This document shows, piece after piece, positions 24,406-36,378 of a DNA stretch of 64,000 nt (positions are counted from its first letter, which is position 1; every line of letters begins with the position of its first letter). Position numbers and translations under genes: made by a program. The notes under the pieces were generated by a model, which made no database searches, was not told the origin of the DNA, and was given only the letters and a program-made list of their open reading frames with translations. This DNA comes from Euryodendron excelsum (taxonomy: Eukaryota; Streptophyta; Magnoliopsida; Ericales; Pentaphylacaceae): positions 1,770,001 through 1,834,000 of the forward strand of contig CM065392.1 of assembly GCA_033060915.1 (NCBI GenBank). The letters run 5' to 3'.

Positions 24406-26634
24406 GTTTTCTTTTGGGTCATTTTCTTTAGAAGAAAGAAAAGAGGAAGGAAGGGGCAAGGAGGGGGGGCAGGTGGGGGTTTATGGTAGGGGTAACTTTA
24501 GGAACCCTACCTTAATGAGACTTACTGGATTTGCAATAAGGTTGTGTCTTGAACCCATTTCCCATATGCTCTAAATCGATGGGGAAAGCTTTTGTATTAT
24601 TACTTAACCAAAAGCAATTTATATATTATGAGGTTAGCGTACAACTACAACTATTGTTTTGAAAGTTTGGAATGCCTTGTATCCTATAGCCCCCATGTGG
24701 TTCCGCCACTGTTGCACCTTGATAGGGGAGGATCTAGGTGGGGGCTTGAGGGCCATGACTTACCCAAGCTTTTAAAATCTTTGGTAGTTCAGTTACCCCT
24801 ATAGCTAATGGTATAGTAAAATGACTTCATGTTTTGTTCAATGTGATACTTTCCTCTACATGCAGGGAAAAAAAAGAGGAAAACGCTAGAAAAATTAAAT
24901 CATCCCATATCAAACCAAAATATAAAAATAATTTGAAAAGAAAATATTATATAGAGAGCCTCCTCTTTGCTTATGAAGAAAAAAATATGGGGTGGTCCTC
25001 TCATAGCCATTGAAGGAGGAGCATCACGGTAAAATATTAGGTTTGGCTCCAGCCCTGTGAACAGTCTTTAAATGACTGGTTTCTCGTAAAATCTAATGAT
25101 TCCAGTACAGAAAATTTGTTAAGTCTAAGAACTCAATGTAATCAAAGGAAAATTGATCCTAAAATAGTAATAACAATAACAACAAATATAACGGTAGCTG
25201 TTATCACAATTATAGTTGTTTCTATTGTATCTGTTTTGGTGGTAATGGTAGATTTCCTCATCCTATTTCTTTTCTTTGCCCTCTTTTATTATTTTCTTTT
25301 TTTTTTCTTTTTGGTTTTTAGTTGGCAAAGGGCAGGATGCTAGATATTTCAGAGGTAATTTTAGGATCCCATATCAAGGACACATGATTTGTGACTGTTT
25401 GAGGTTTTGGGTGACATTGTGCACTTGAGCCCCCCCCTGTGCATATGCCCCTGTTGTTACCTAATGGGAGCGGGTGTAAAGGGAAGTTGGAGGGAGCCCA
25501 GACACTCCCAAAACTTTGGAATCCTCGGGTGTTTTACTTGTAAGAGAGAGTAGAACAAAGTTACATATTAGAGTGTTCAAAGTGGCAAACACGTCAAAAC
25601 CCTTACCTTCGCTACTATTGCTATTTTGTGGGTTGAATTACCGAGGGGTTCAAAGGGGGCCATGATTCTTCCAATATTTTGAAACTATATTGGCCATATT
25701 ACTTTGAGCACAAGGTGCATTGAAGATACTTATTCAAGATAAAACCTTCCACATGGTCATAACTGGTGATACAATTTAGCTAAATAACTAGTGGAGTGTA
25801 CAACAGTAATTATACTTGATGAACTATTAACTTCTTTTAGAAACTTGGGCAATTTGGATATATTTTAGTTTGCCTTATCCCGCTTGCTTGCTTGTTTATC
25901 ACTTGGTCAAAGTGGCAGGGATGGATTTCCCACTGGTAAGGGGATCCTGTACCTCTCTGTTTAAGGATAAGCTAAAGATCTTCCCTATACATTCTTTAGA
26001 GAATATTGACTTGTCATCTAGGACAAATTAAATGGTCAAGATGTGAAAATCTCATTAAATCACTTAAAAATATCCATAAAACTATACAGTTATACCTCTA
26101 CAAATATTTTGACTTGAACAAAAAAAAAAGTACACTAAAAATACCTTTGGATTGCGTTCAGATTGAATTCAAGGATTTCATGTTCAAATTTATAATATGG
26201 TAGATGATTAGCTAATAATGGAGAGTCGAGGTCGAGGATAGAAGAGAGTACGAAAGAAAAATGCAACTATAGTGGCAACAAAAATCCTTAATGGACAAGC
26301 TAAAAGATCCCTATACTGTTATTCAACTACATCATTAGTTGTAAGGCGCTCAAATTCATCCCTAGCTCCAAACCCAAGTTACAATATTAAAAATTTACAT
26401 CATAATTTACTCGTTTCAAATTCTTCAATCCAAACACAACCATATTCATGGTGGTAATTGTTTCATAGATCTGGTAGAATTGAAAGAAGGCATTTGATAA
26501 GCTTTCATTTCCTCCACCTTCCTTGCTATTGAAGAAGGTGCATTGTACGAACATTTGCATTTGGCTCTATTCCTATGAACTGGTCCAAGATAACCGAGTT
26601 CATGTAAAATCTTAAGTTCTTGTAAAATCTAATG

Positions 26635-26946
26635 CTAAGAAGCACGGATATTCCGTTTGGGGTGTCGTATCTGTGTCCAAAACGTGTTGGACTCACATGT
26701 TCCTTGGATACCCCAATTGGTGTCTCCTGTATTTTATTAATTAGTTTTCAATAGATAAGCCTAGGACTCTTCAGCGACACGCACGGACACATATTGGACA
26801 CATCTATGACAAGTATTAGATACATCTGGGCACATTCATATACATTACTGATAAAAAACTATGATTTTTTTGCTGTATCTTTGCCGTGTCCATATCGTCA
26901 CTTTTTGAAAATCGTTGTGTCTCACGTCCGTATCCATTCTTCTTAG
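26635..26946. mobile_element. MITE with 8-bp target duplication (hAT-like)
   Basis: This 312-bp element starts CTAAGAAGCACGGATA and ends, read in reverse, CTAAGAAGAATGGATACGG, giving clear terminal inverted repeats. It is flanked by ATCTAATG (26627-26634) and ATCTGATG (26947-26954), an 8-bp duplication with one mismatch. The paralogous copy A (about 24090) has the uninterrupted site, so this is a real insertion into copy B after duplication. It has no coding capacity and must have been moved by another element's transposase. The 8-bp duplication suggests the hAT superfamily. Confidence 0.8.
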
Positions 26947-27163
26947 ATCTGATGCCAATATAAGAAAAAAAAATTAAGGATACTTGGACGGTTAAAGACT
27001 CAATGCTCAACGTTGCAAGAGGTAGCTTAATTTGATATTCTACCTTAATAATTAGTTCAATAATCACAACCATCATAATAATGATAATTAGTGTTATTAT
27101 ACATTATTGTCATTGTTATTATGATTGTTGTTATTATTACATGCTTTGTTGGGCTCCAAAGAT

Positions 27164-27197
<34 letters not shown>

Positions 27198-27622
27198 GTC
27201 CTTTAAGAGGGAAAGGGGGGAGGGGGTTATGAGTGTTGTAGAGTAACTTTAGGAACCCCACCTCAATGAGACTTGCTGGATCTCTGACTTACGAGGTTTT
27301 GGGTCCTTGAACCCATATCTCATTTGCTCTCAATCGATGGGGAAAGCTTGTACGTTATTATTTATTAAAAAAAAGTTCGTATATACTGAGGTTAGCGCAC
27401 AACTACAGCAAAAGTTTTGAAAGTGTGAAGTGCCATGTCTCTTATAGCCCCTCCTTGGTTCCGCCAATGCTACACCTTGACAGTGGTGGATCGAAGAGGG
27501 AGCTCAAGGGGCCATGACTTGCCTAAGCTTTTAAAACCTTTTGTAGTTCAATGACCCCTATAGCTAATGGTATACTAAAGTGACTTCATGATTTATTCAA
27601 TGATGCTTCCTTTGCATGAGGG

Positions 27623-27887
27623 GATTGAGAGTTCAGTGAATGGTCTAAAGGGAACCTTTCTCGTTTCCCTATTTTTTTGGTTGAAAAAAGATGTTCCTTT
27701 TTGCTTTTCTTCTTTGGTTGATTTTTTCGATGAATTGTACATGCCTGTAGATATATAGGCTGTTCTTTTGACAGGGGGTGCCTGTAGATAAATAGGCTTT
27801 TCCTCAGCTGGTTCGGTGTACAGGGTTCGCCCCCAGCGTTGGCGTATATATTAATTTTATTCTCATATTACTTATCAAAAAAAAAAA
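27623..27887 (+). mobile_element. Poly(A)-tailed retroposon (SINE-like) with short target duplication
   Basis: A 265-bp segment present in copy B but absent from copy A ends in a 12-A tail and is flanked by ATGAGGG at 27616-27622 and 27888-27894. The segment includes GGGTTCGCCCCC, resembling a tRNA B box, within its 3' half. The tail and direct repeats indicate LINE-mediated retroposition; whether it is a SINE or a truncated LINE end is unclear. Confidence 0.6.
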
Positions 27888-29179
27888 ATGAGGGCAGAAA
27901 AAGGAAAAGCGCAAGAAGAATTATTAAACCATCCCATTTCAAACCAAAAAATAAAAATAATTAGAAAAAAGCATATCATAAGGGAAAGCCTCCTCTTTGT
28001 TTATCAATCAAGGAACAAAATAAGAGTGGGGCCTCTGAAGGAGCATTATGGTAAAATATTGGGTTTGGCTCCAACCCTGTGAATAGTATCTCAGATTACG
28101 GATTTCTCATAAAATCAAATGATTTCAATATACAAATATAAAGGTAGATGTTATTACAATTACTGTTGCTTCTATTGGTTTATGTTTTTGGTGGTAATGG
28201 TAGATTTTCTCATCCTCTTTCTTTTTCTTTGCACACTTTTTATTATTATTATTATATTTTTTTTGGTTTTTGGTAGTTGAAGGGGGGTTTCTAGATATTT
28301 GAGAGGTAATTTTGACATATTCCATATCAATGATTCTTGATATGTGGGTTCTAGAGGTTTTGGGGGACAATGTGCCCTAGATTCCCCTCTTGCATCTGCC
28401 TCTGTTGTTACTTGATAGGAACGGATGCAAAAGGGAGTTGGAGGGAGCCAAGACTACTCCCAAAATTAGGAATTCCTCTTGGATGTATTACTGGAAGAGG
28501 GAGTATATCAAAGTTACTTGGTACCTTTATAAGCTCTCTGAAATACCCCATCCATGAACCTCCATATGCCATTTGAGCTTAAATAACTGGCAGAGTCTAT
28601 GAAAGTAATTATACTTGATGAATTATTAACTTCTTTTGGAGACTTGGGCAATCCCGACAAATTTTAGTTTGCCTTATGCTGCCTGCTTGCTTATCACTTG
28701 GCTGAAGTACCAGCGATGGATTTGCCACGGGCAAGAGGATTCTGTTCTTCTCCATTTAAAGGATATGCTGAACATCTTCCATACAAATTCTTGAGAGAAT
28801 ATTGATTTGTCACCTAGGGCAGATTAAATGGTTAAGATGTAAAAATCTCATCAAATCACTTAGAAAGATCCATAAAACTCTACAGTTATACCTCTACAAA
28901 TATTTGCTTAAGATAAAAAAATAGAGCACTTAAAATACATATAGGTTGCATTCTGTCTGATGAATTTGGGGATTTGAGGTTCAAATTTATAATATGGAAG
29001 ATTATTGTCTGCTAAACCTGTATTGGAGAGTTGAGGTTGAGGATAGAATGGAGTATGAAAGATATATGTGACTATAGTGGCAACAAATTTCCTTAGTGGA
29101 CCAGCTAGAAGTCCCTACACTGTTATTCAACTAGATCATCAGTATAAGTACAAGGCTCTCAAATCTAGGCCTGTTAACG

Positions 29180-29335
29180 TGCCGGATCTGGTCCGGATCC
29201 GTTTTAAAAGATTCGGATTCGATTAAATAGATCCGATCAGATCTCTATCCGTCAGATTCGATTATTTTTGGATCGGACATAGCCAGATCCATCCGATCCG
29301 ATTAGAGATCCGATCTGATTACTTTTCGGCTTATT
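29180..29335. repeat. GATCCG/ATCCGAT-rich degenerate repeat
   Basis: The sequence repeats variants of GGATCCG, ATCCGATC and ATTCGGATTCG over about 150 bases, right after the end of the tandem duplication. It resembles sub-terminal sequence of plant transposable elements, but I could not define ends or a target duplication. Confidence 0.5.
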
Positions 29336-29474
29336 AAACAATCCTGGGCTGTTACTGATGGATTCTACTAAACAAAGCTTAAAGAGAACACGCTGAGAGA
29401 GAGAGAGAGACAGGGTGATAATACTACAAGCAAAAGAGAGGATGATCTGTTCCACCACCACCGCCGCCACCTAA

Positions 29475-30274
29475 ACCCTTCGATCATTCACCATTGAAAC
29501 GAAACGCAGTCGATTGTGGACCACCACCACCCCCAACCCCCTCCAAGAATTTTTCTATCTGCCTCCGATATCCGAGATCGTGACAATTCCTCGAGTCACG
29601 CTCCCTTCAAAGCTGACGCTGCCGTTGCAAACAACCTCCACAACCTCAGGTCTGCCCCTTGCTCCAACGAACGACGGCGTTTCTCAGAACTACAACCCTA
29701 GGGTTCAGCAACCACGGTACTTTTAACCCCAATTTCTGAAATGTTTGTTTTGTTTTCTTCTGATTTTTCTCAAGAGGGTCAGTATTCCTCAGTATTTGTT
29801 CTGATTTTTGTTAAAAGGAGGGTCAGTAATCCTCTGTATTTCAAATCTGTATTTTTTTTCCTCTTGTTTTTATTTTTATTTTTATTTGTAACAATCAATT
29901 TGACAGCTTTTGGCATGGATTACCACCAAATGCTTTTCTGGTAAAGCCTGCTGATTGTTTTAGTTTCAAGAATATGTTGAAAGCAAGGTGGGTCTATCAT
30001 GAATGGTTGTTTTTGGTGAGGTTCAAAGCAATGCAGGAAAGACCCAAGGTTTATTTCCTTTTCTTCCCCTTGTTTTGAAATGTAAATGTCCATTTGTGAA
30101 AAAAAGATATAGAGAATGCATATATGATATGTGAATATGGCACGGTTCTGTCTCCTTTTTCTTTTCTCCTTTGCTTTGTGCTTGCAAGATCAGATTCTGC
30201 AGATTTCAAGCAATCTTTGCTTGCCTCGAGAATGTGAAGTAGTTTCCAGAAGCAAAACTCGTCTTTTGGGTTAA
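29475..30274 (+). other. Possible three-exon gene or gene relic, no start codon found
   Basis: Segments 29475-29716, 29907-30048 and 30203-30274 join in one frame through a GT/AG intron at each junction (ACCACG/GTACTT; TTGACAG/CTTTTGG; CCCAAG/GTTTAT; TTCTGCAG/ATTTCA) and give about 150 codons with a stop. The second segment reads FWHGLPPNAFLVKPADCF and continues with basic and aromatic residues. The first exon's frame is open back to a stop at 29472 but has no ATG; an acceptor-like CGCAG at 29505-29509 could mean another exon upstream. The start region is GC-rich and CCACCACC-rich, like a plant leader. I do not recognise the protein. It may be a truncated gene, a non-coding transcript or chance. 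Confidence 0.25.
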
Positions 30275-30737
30275 AAAAAAAAAGGAAAAAAGAGATGTTA
30301 AATCAGATTGGGTCCGATATTCAGTTCCTGGCCCATGATTACCGGAACTGCCAATCACAATGAACTGATTGAGGGGTATTTAGAGGTTATCTTTGCAATG
30401 CATAGGATTCAGTAAATGAAGGTAATAAAACATACCCATTGTTCAGATAACAACTATGGTATTGAATAACCTTAAAACTAGTATTGTAAAAGGTCATAAA
30501 CAACCCTGAGTTGCTAGAACAATTTTCTTCCAAGGAGTTCAGAAATTACATCCACGAAGCAACAGATGTAATCCAGGAAAGTTCCGAATCAGATAAATAA
30601 AACTATTCCTGGAACCAGACAATGGTTGTAATAGTCTTAATTCAAGTTGAACAATTAAAACAAGAATTGCAAACAGTGGAGAGAAACTTATTTAAAGATA
30701 CACAAGTTTAGTCCTATATTTTTCAGTTCGTTATGTA

Positions 30738-33700
30738 CTATGCATGAGAGTCTGGGCCTGCTGGTTTTGAGTTGAGAAGCGGCTGGAGGGCCTTGACGAC
30801 AATCGTCATATTTGGCCGGAAGTCTGCTTCATATTGAACGCAAAGTGCTGCAACTGCTGCCATCTGAAAAAAATTTGCATAGAAGGCACAAATGCAAGTA
30901 AAGTGAGTATATACTTTCAACTGATATTTCCTCAGAAGTACAGCTAGAAAACATGTAATTGCTGCATGGCAATGAAATCGTTCATACATTGACTATTTCA
31001 CAGTTGGAAGCATTTATTTTTTTCTCTCATTTTCTCTCTTTCTTTGTTTGAGATGGGGTGAGGGAGACATGCAAAATAAAACAGCTTTCCTGGAGTCCTA
31101 GCTTTTCAGTTTTAGTGATGACAAGAACAGTGAATGTTTGCAAAACCAAAGAGAGATTTTGACAGTACATTTATATTGACCTCTATCAGAAGATTCAAGG
31201 TGACAGTTTTCAATTATTTTTGGAGAGACAGATTCATACATAAAAAAAGGCACTACATTTTCTGCTTTACTATTTCTCTTTGATTTCTAGAAAGTGGGAA
31301 ACAACAAAAATGGGAAGTTCCAAAGAGCAAAAGCTGGAAATTGCTTTCCCAAGTTTTCTTTCCTTATCCCTTCTTCTTGGGTACCAAATAAAGCATCTAA
31401 CAAACAAGCCTTAAACTAGCCATCTGTAACAACAATAAGAACTCTCAGTTCCATGTTTACATTGTTGAATCCACCTCTACCCATAAATAGACAGTTAGAG
31501 CAAAGTTAAATAATACTGGATGTCCTAATGTGCAAGACTCTTAACAGTCCGAGTTTTGGGGAAGGTCCTATGTACGTAGCCTTATTCTTTGTGCGGAGAG
31601 GCTATTTTCGTATTTTGAACCCAGACCAGTTCACGATGGAATAACCTTTTCGAATACTTGATGTTCAAGTCAAGTGATCATTTGTTATCCTATCAAAAGA
31701 AAACTTGCTATGGGTACGATTCTCCAGCCTAGATTTAACTAATTTTTATCCCATCAGAAATTCTTTTAAGATTGCATCAAAACACAAATTAAGTTCCCAA
31801 CAGAAGAAAAAAAAATTTTCATGTTAAAGGGAAAGTTATGGCAAAAGTAAAGATGGTTGAGAAAACCTTAGCAATCGCTTTTGGGGGGTAATCATTGTTT
31901 AGCTTGGGATCCACGCATTGCTTCACTTTATCCTCACTCAATCTTGGAGTTGCCTGTGGAATTTAGGGACATGAATAAGAGAGATAAATAAATAAATAAA
32001 AACAAATACAGGTTGCAGATGCAATTGAAACAAAAATAGCAGCCAAAAAAACACACCCAAGTAACAAGACTTTGCTGTCCTTTGGGCATTGTATGGTCCA
32101 CTGGCTTCCTCCCTGTTAAAAGCTCTAGAAGAACAACTCCAAAACTGTAAACATCACTTTTATGAGTTATCTGGCCAGTCATGGCATACCTGAAGCAAGA
32201 GCAAGATGTGTCAGAGCAGTTACATAAGTATTTCCATTCTAGATCTTGGATTTGTGGAGGGAAAGGAAAAGGAAAGGGAAAATATAAAACAAGGAAATGA
32301 AATGAAAGAAGTCAAATTATTATTATTTTTTTGGTTTGGTTGGTTTAGAAAAATGAGAAGGAAATGAATAGATATTTGTCAAAAAAATTTAATTTTTGTT
32401 TGGCTACCCATAAAAAAACGAACTTATATGAATAAAATCATTTTTCTTGACAAATCCGATATCAACGCATAGCATTAGAGAATTGAGAGCAATTGGAAAC
32501 ACTACAGATACAATGAAAGGTACTTCCTCAATCAGCAATTGAAATAAGTACAGTAAATACTTTCTTCAGGGAAGTCTACATATCCCCTCATTAAATTGTT
32601 TGATTCTGTATTCACATGGCATATGGACACACAACACAAGGATTTTTTTTTTTTTTTTTGGGTCTTGGGAGGAGAAATAATAGCAACAATACACTCATTT
32701 GAGTGCCACAAAGGCCTCAATGGACCAAGTGATATCTTATATGAATTTCAATAGACTCAATGCAAGTACAAAGAGACTTTGAAACACCCTACTGTGAAAC
32801 TGAATGGAAATCATTCACCATTTTTGTCCATGGTGAAGAGATGCAGATGCAAACCTTAGAGTTGCTGATATTTGAAGCCAATATCACATTATAACACATG
32901 GTGAATGATTTGTAGCTCAACTATAGTATTCTAATATGTTTCTGAATGGCCTATTCACAGAGTAATCCAAGAAGAGTTGGAATGAATTTGATTAAGTCTG
33001 AAACTTCTTATGTGATATGAAGTAGTTTGCCAACTACTTATATCAGATGTAAACAATTTTGATAACTTCCACAAGACCATTTCAATTAAAGCAAAATCTT
33101 AATCCCTGAGTTACAAAGCTGAACATCCAACACCAGGTGAGAAAGGCTTACTCTGGAGCATGATAGCCAAATGTCCCCAAGACTCTTGTGGAGTGCAGCC
33201 GAGCTGCCGTGTCAGAAGACTGATTCGTCAAGTTGAAATCAGCTATTTTGGAAAGAAAATCATCGAACAACAGGACATTGCTAGATCGGATGTCACGGTG
33301 AACAATAGCAGGCTGAACCTTTTCATGTAGATACTCAAGGCCTTTAGCTGCACCATAAGCTATTTTAACTCTCTGATTCCAACTAAGAACTGGACCTGGT
33401 TCAGCCCCCTGTACACCTTTCCTCCCTACACCGGCAAATAACTAACAATGAATTGGTTTCCAAAGATTAACGGCCTGTCTAGAACTTGTGGAAGGGAAAA
33501 GAAGAGACATGGTAGGGAAAATAGTGTCAAATTTTATTTTCCTTTCCTCACAAACTAGAAACCAAACAGAGGAAGGAAGGAAAAAAGCACTTTCTTTCCT
33601 GAAGTTCCAAACAGGTTGACACTACTGATAAATGCACAATCGACATGTTAACTAGGTATATGCGTACGTACCATGTAGTACATCGTGCAAAGAACCCATT

Positions 33701-34789
33701 GTTGCATACTGATAAACCAAGATTCGATTATTCGACTCCAAACAATACCCCATTAACTCCACAAAATGCTCATGCTTGAGCCTTGACACTATTGATAACT
33801 ACACAATCCAAATCTTAGTCATACAAATAAAATGAGGAGTCTAAGTCAGACAACATAGCCATTGATGAAAAATGGTGCTCAAAAGACCAACCTGAGCTTC
33901 GAAATCGTCTGGCTCAGGTGAAGCACTGGTATCCAGCTTCTTTATAGCTGCCTGCTGACCAGTGCTTAATGTTGCACAGAAGACCCGGCCATATGAACCT
34001 TCCCCGATCAAAGCTTTTGATCCAAAGTTACCAGTCAACCTGTTTAACTCATTCAGTGACAATGCCGGTGTCTCAATAGGTAAAACTTTCTGAGGAGCTC
34101 CACTTCTTACAGCAGTGGTACTCCTTGGCTCTCCTCTTCCACTTCCTAAAACACAAAAAAATCATGAACAAACTTGCAATTGAGTTCCATCCAATGTCAA
34201 GACTTCTGCTACTAAAATTGAAAAGGAGGAATCCATTGACAACAATTCACAGATAAGCCGCTTAGTTTGTAAAATAGATATTTAAATGAAACACTAAGTA
34301 AGGTCCAAACCATTGTCCGGCTGAGGATTTTAAGATGACTAATGGAAAACGGCCACAAATTCTACTACTCTCTTGAAATGGTCTGAACATGTTTGAAGCA
34401 GATGGTGGAAGTTCAGGCTAAAAGAAAAAATGTTGAAGTTGAAGGTGCTAATGAAGGTAGAAGGAAAAACTGTCATACATTTAAGAAAGGAAAGAAGATT
34501 AAGAACAAATCTATGATGTTAACATCAAAGTGATAATCTTACTGTAATTTCTTAGAATATATGGAGTTCTTACTTACCCTACAGTTTATCATTGAAACAT
34601 CATGAATCAGAGAACTATACTATACTAAAAGAGGCCATTCAGAATACGAAAGCGTCGCTGTATTGAGTGCAAAGGCAAGGAGCAGAGGGTATTACCACCA
34701 CCATAAAGATTTCCCCCTCTAGGTGGGGCTGTGTATTGATTAACAGGCGGTCCGACGTTTTCCTCTTCCCCGCCTCCGCAGCAGAACAT
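30738..34789 (-). CDS. PTI1-like receptor-like cytoplasmic kinase (At2g41970-like)
   Basis: Cytoplasmic serine/threonine-type kinase of the PTI1-like family, first known as a partner of the tomato Pto kinase. Seven coding exons (34696-34789, 33892-34145, 33672-33798, 33152-33425, 32057-32189, 31867-31953, 30738-30863) total 1095 bases: 364 residues plus stop. The protein starts [10 protein letters not shown]; the Cys pair is a candidate site for lipid attachment (inference). There is no signal peptide or membrane span. Kinase motifs: GEGSYGRVF (79-87), AIKKL with the ATP-binding lysine (about 100), [12 protein letters not shown] (199-210), APEY (248-251), [21 protein letters not shown] (inside 261-281). 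The DFG position is DFN (221-223), as I recall for At2g41970, so it is probably family-normal. Introns carry a MITE (33474-33615) and a SINE-like piece (about 31552-31670). In Arabidopsis the closest relative lies next to SINAT1, matching the SINA gene downstream here. Confidence 0.95.
31552..31670 (-). mobile_element. SINE-like fragment in kinase intron 6
   Basis: The stretch GGTCCTATGTACGTAGCCTT, then TTTGTGCGGAGAGGCTATTTTCG and TTTGAACCCAGACC, resembles a widespread plant tRNA-derived SINE in which the last part is the reverse of a tRNA B box (GGTTCGA..CC). By that reading the element points leftward. I recognised it by pattern memory; no target duplication was defined, and limits are approximate. 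Confidence 0.45.
33474..33615. mobile_element. Small MITE in kinase intron 3
   Basis: A 142-bp element begins CCTGTCTAGAACTTGTGGAA and, read from the other end, begins CCTGTTTGGAACTTCAGGAA, so the terminal inverted repeats match at about 16 of 20 positions. It occupies most of a 246-bp intron. There is no coding capacity and the target duplication is unclear. Confidence 0.65.
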
Positions 34790-36378
34790 AGTTCAATTAT
34801 CAGGCAGAGTAGTCTCAATAAATAGATTCAACAAGCCATATAAACATAACAAATGCTATTGAATGGATTTATCCAAGCAAATTCCTGCCAATTCCAACAA
34901 TATACAATACCATATTATAAGTCAGAATAGTTGAAAAAAATCAGAAAAAAACAAAAACACAATGCAAAAACTACCTTCATATCACATATCCCCCCACCCC
35001 TTCCTTCTCAATGAAATTTAAAAAGAACAAAAATATTTTACTTGGACAGAAAGCGAAAACGAGGGGGAAAAAAAGAAAAAGGAAATGAAACTCGAAAAGG
35101 ATTTGGGTTGGAATGGTTGTTTACATACACACACAAACAGACAGACGCTCAATTATTGAATTCAAGTACATATCAGAAATTCACTTATCATTTCTCTTTG
35201 CATTGATAATGTGAAAGATCAATATGATGGCTTATATTACATTTAACATGTAAATTTGACCCACAAAAAAATTAAGATGAGATGCTTTAAAGGAAAAAAG
35301 GAAAAAAAAATCAAAATTCAGAACAATAAAACCTGGTGGAAGTTTTTGGAGGAAAGAAAACCACCCTTTAACGTATCATTGAATTGGAGAACAAAACAAG
35401 AGAGGATTGAAGGAATCATACCTACATGCCAAAGAGTTGCAATCCAAATTGACCCAAAAAAAAACAGAGAACGGATCTGTAAAAGAAAGAGAGATGAGAG
35501 AGAAACAGATGTGTATGAGAGAGAAAATGTGGGAAGATAGACAGAGAAAGAAAATGAAGAGATATGTGTGTGTGTGTGTGTTTGGTTTCTCTCTCTATAT
35601 CTCCGTTTTGAGGCAAAAGGCAAATGATTCTTTCTGTTTCGCGGGAAAGTCGCATGGAGGGTTTTAACCGCTAACTAACTTGCGCCTACGTGCGTGCCTT
35701 CATGTTGCACGTCCTACATGTGTATTGTAAAACATTTGATTTTTATTCTGATCCAACGGTTCATATTTCATATGATTAAAAATCCTTCAATGATGGTTGG
35801 GATGTCCAATTTGGACCATTTTTGGAACTTGACTTCCACCCAATTTGATCTGTACAGTTTGTTAAAAGGCAACACACTTGCCATAGATATTATAGTTGTA
35901 TTAGAATCATGGACTAAGACTATGTTTGAATGCCGGAAAGGATAAGAAGATAGGGAATTCGCGACATTACATTACAATTTCAGCGAAGGGCAATTTGATT
36001 ATTTGACCTTTACATCCAAATCCCTAAATTGTTATCCAGCATCTTGAGATTATTTATGTCCGAATTACTTATCCCAACTCTCTCCATGCAATCAATCGGG
36101 ATATAAAGTTAGACACATAATTACTACTCCAATCCCATAGCCTTATTTTGCAAAATAAACCTAAATCTATGCAAAAAGCGAGAGAAACCTCATTCCCCTC
36201 GTACGTTTGCGAATGACTGATTTTTTCAATCTTTTTGACTAGTTATTGTAAGGTAGTAGGGGAGGCATTTTGGACGCCACTAATTAAATAACTTTTCTTC
36301 CTATATTTTCTGCCACTCCGTCCCATGAGTTCAACGTTGGCTCACCCTCCCCCTAGGTCTTTGGCCGTTCAACGAGAG
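34790..36378. other. Kinase 5' flank and intergenic DNA
   Basis: This should hold the 5' leader and promoter of the kinase gene (leftward). A CT-rich run (about 35580-35600 on the plus strand with GT repeats at 35565-35581) and purine-rich sequence at 35470-35560 mark a likely transcription-start region. No TATA box stands out. Overlapping open frames here come from low-complexity GA/CT sequence. Beyond 35700 I see nothing recognisable. Confidence 0.4.

Larger units (their letters stand above)
23536..29160. repeat. Decayed tandem duplication block (units of about 2.5-2.8 kb)
   Basis: Copy A (about 23985-26460) and copy B (about 26500-29160) are colinear. Paired landmarks include GCTATTGAAGA-GGTGCATT (23998 and 26527), TTAAGGATA with ACTCAATGCTCAAC (24110 and 26970), a CT run after CTCCAAAGATG (24354 and 27165), GAGGTTAGCG-ACAACTACA (24628 and 27390), TAGCCCC-TGGTTCCGCC (24690 and 27450), GGAGGGAGCC (25490 and 28440) and CTATAGTGGCAACAAA (26268 and 29070). 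A shorter third similarity (the TATAGCCCCC..GGTTCCGCC part) starts at 23536. No coding frame survives. Copy B is longer because of two later insertions. What the ancestral unit was is unknown. Confidence 0.85.

Noticed and set aside
24247..24574. Open frames of Ser-Leu or Arg-Glu repeats across CT runs (also 11441-11680, 55409-55774, 35318-35667)
   Set aside because: Microsatellite translation; dinucleotide repeats stay open in several frames without coding.
27800..27840. Possible tRNA gene at GGGTTCGCCCCC
   Set aside because: No cloverleaf could be drawn around it; it sits in a poly(A)-tailed retroposon.
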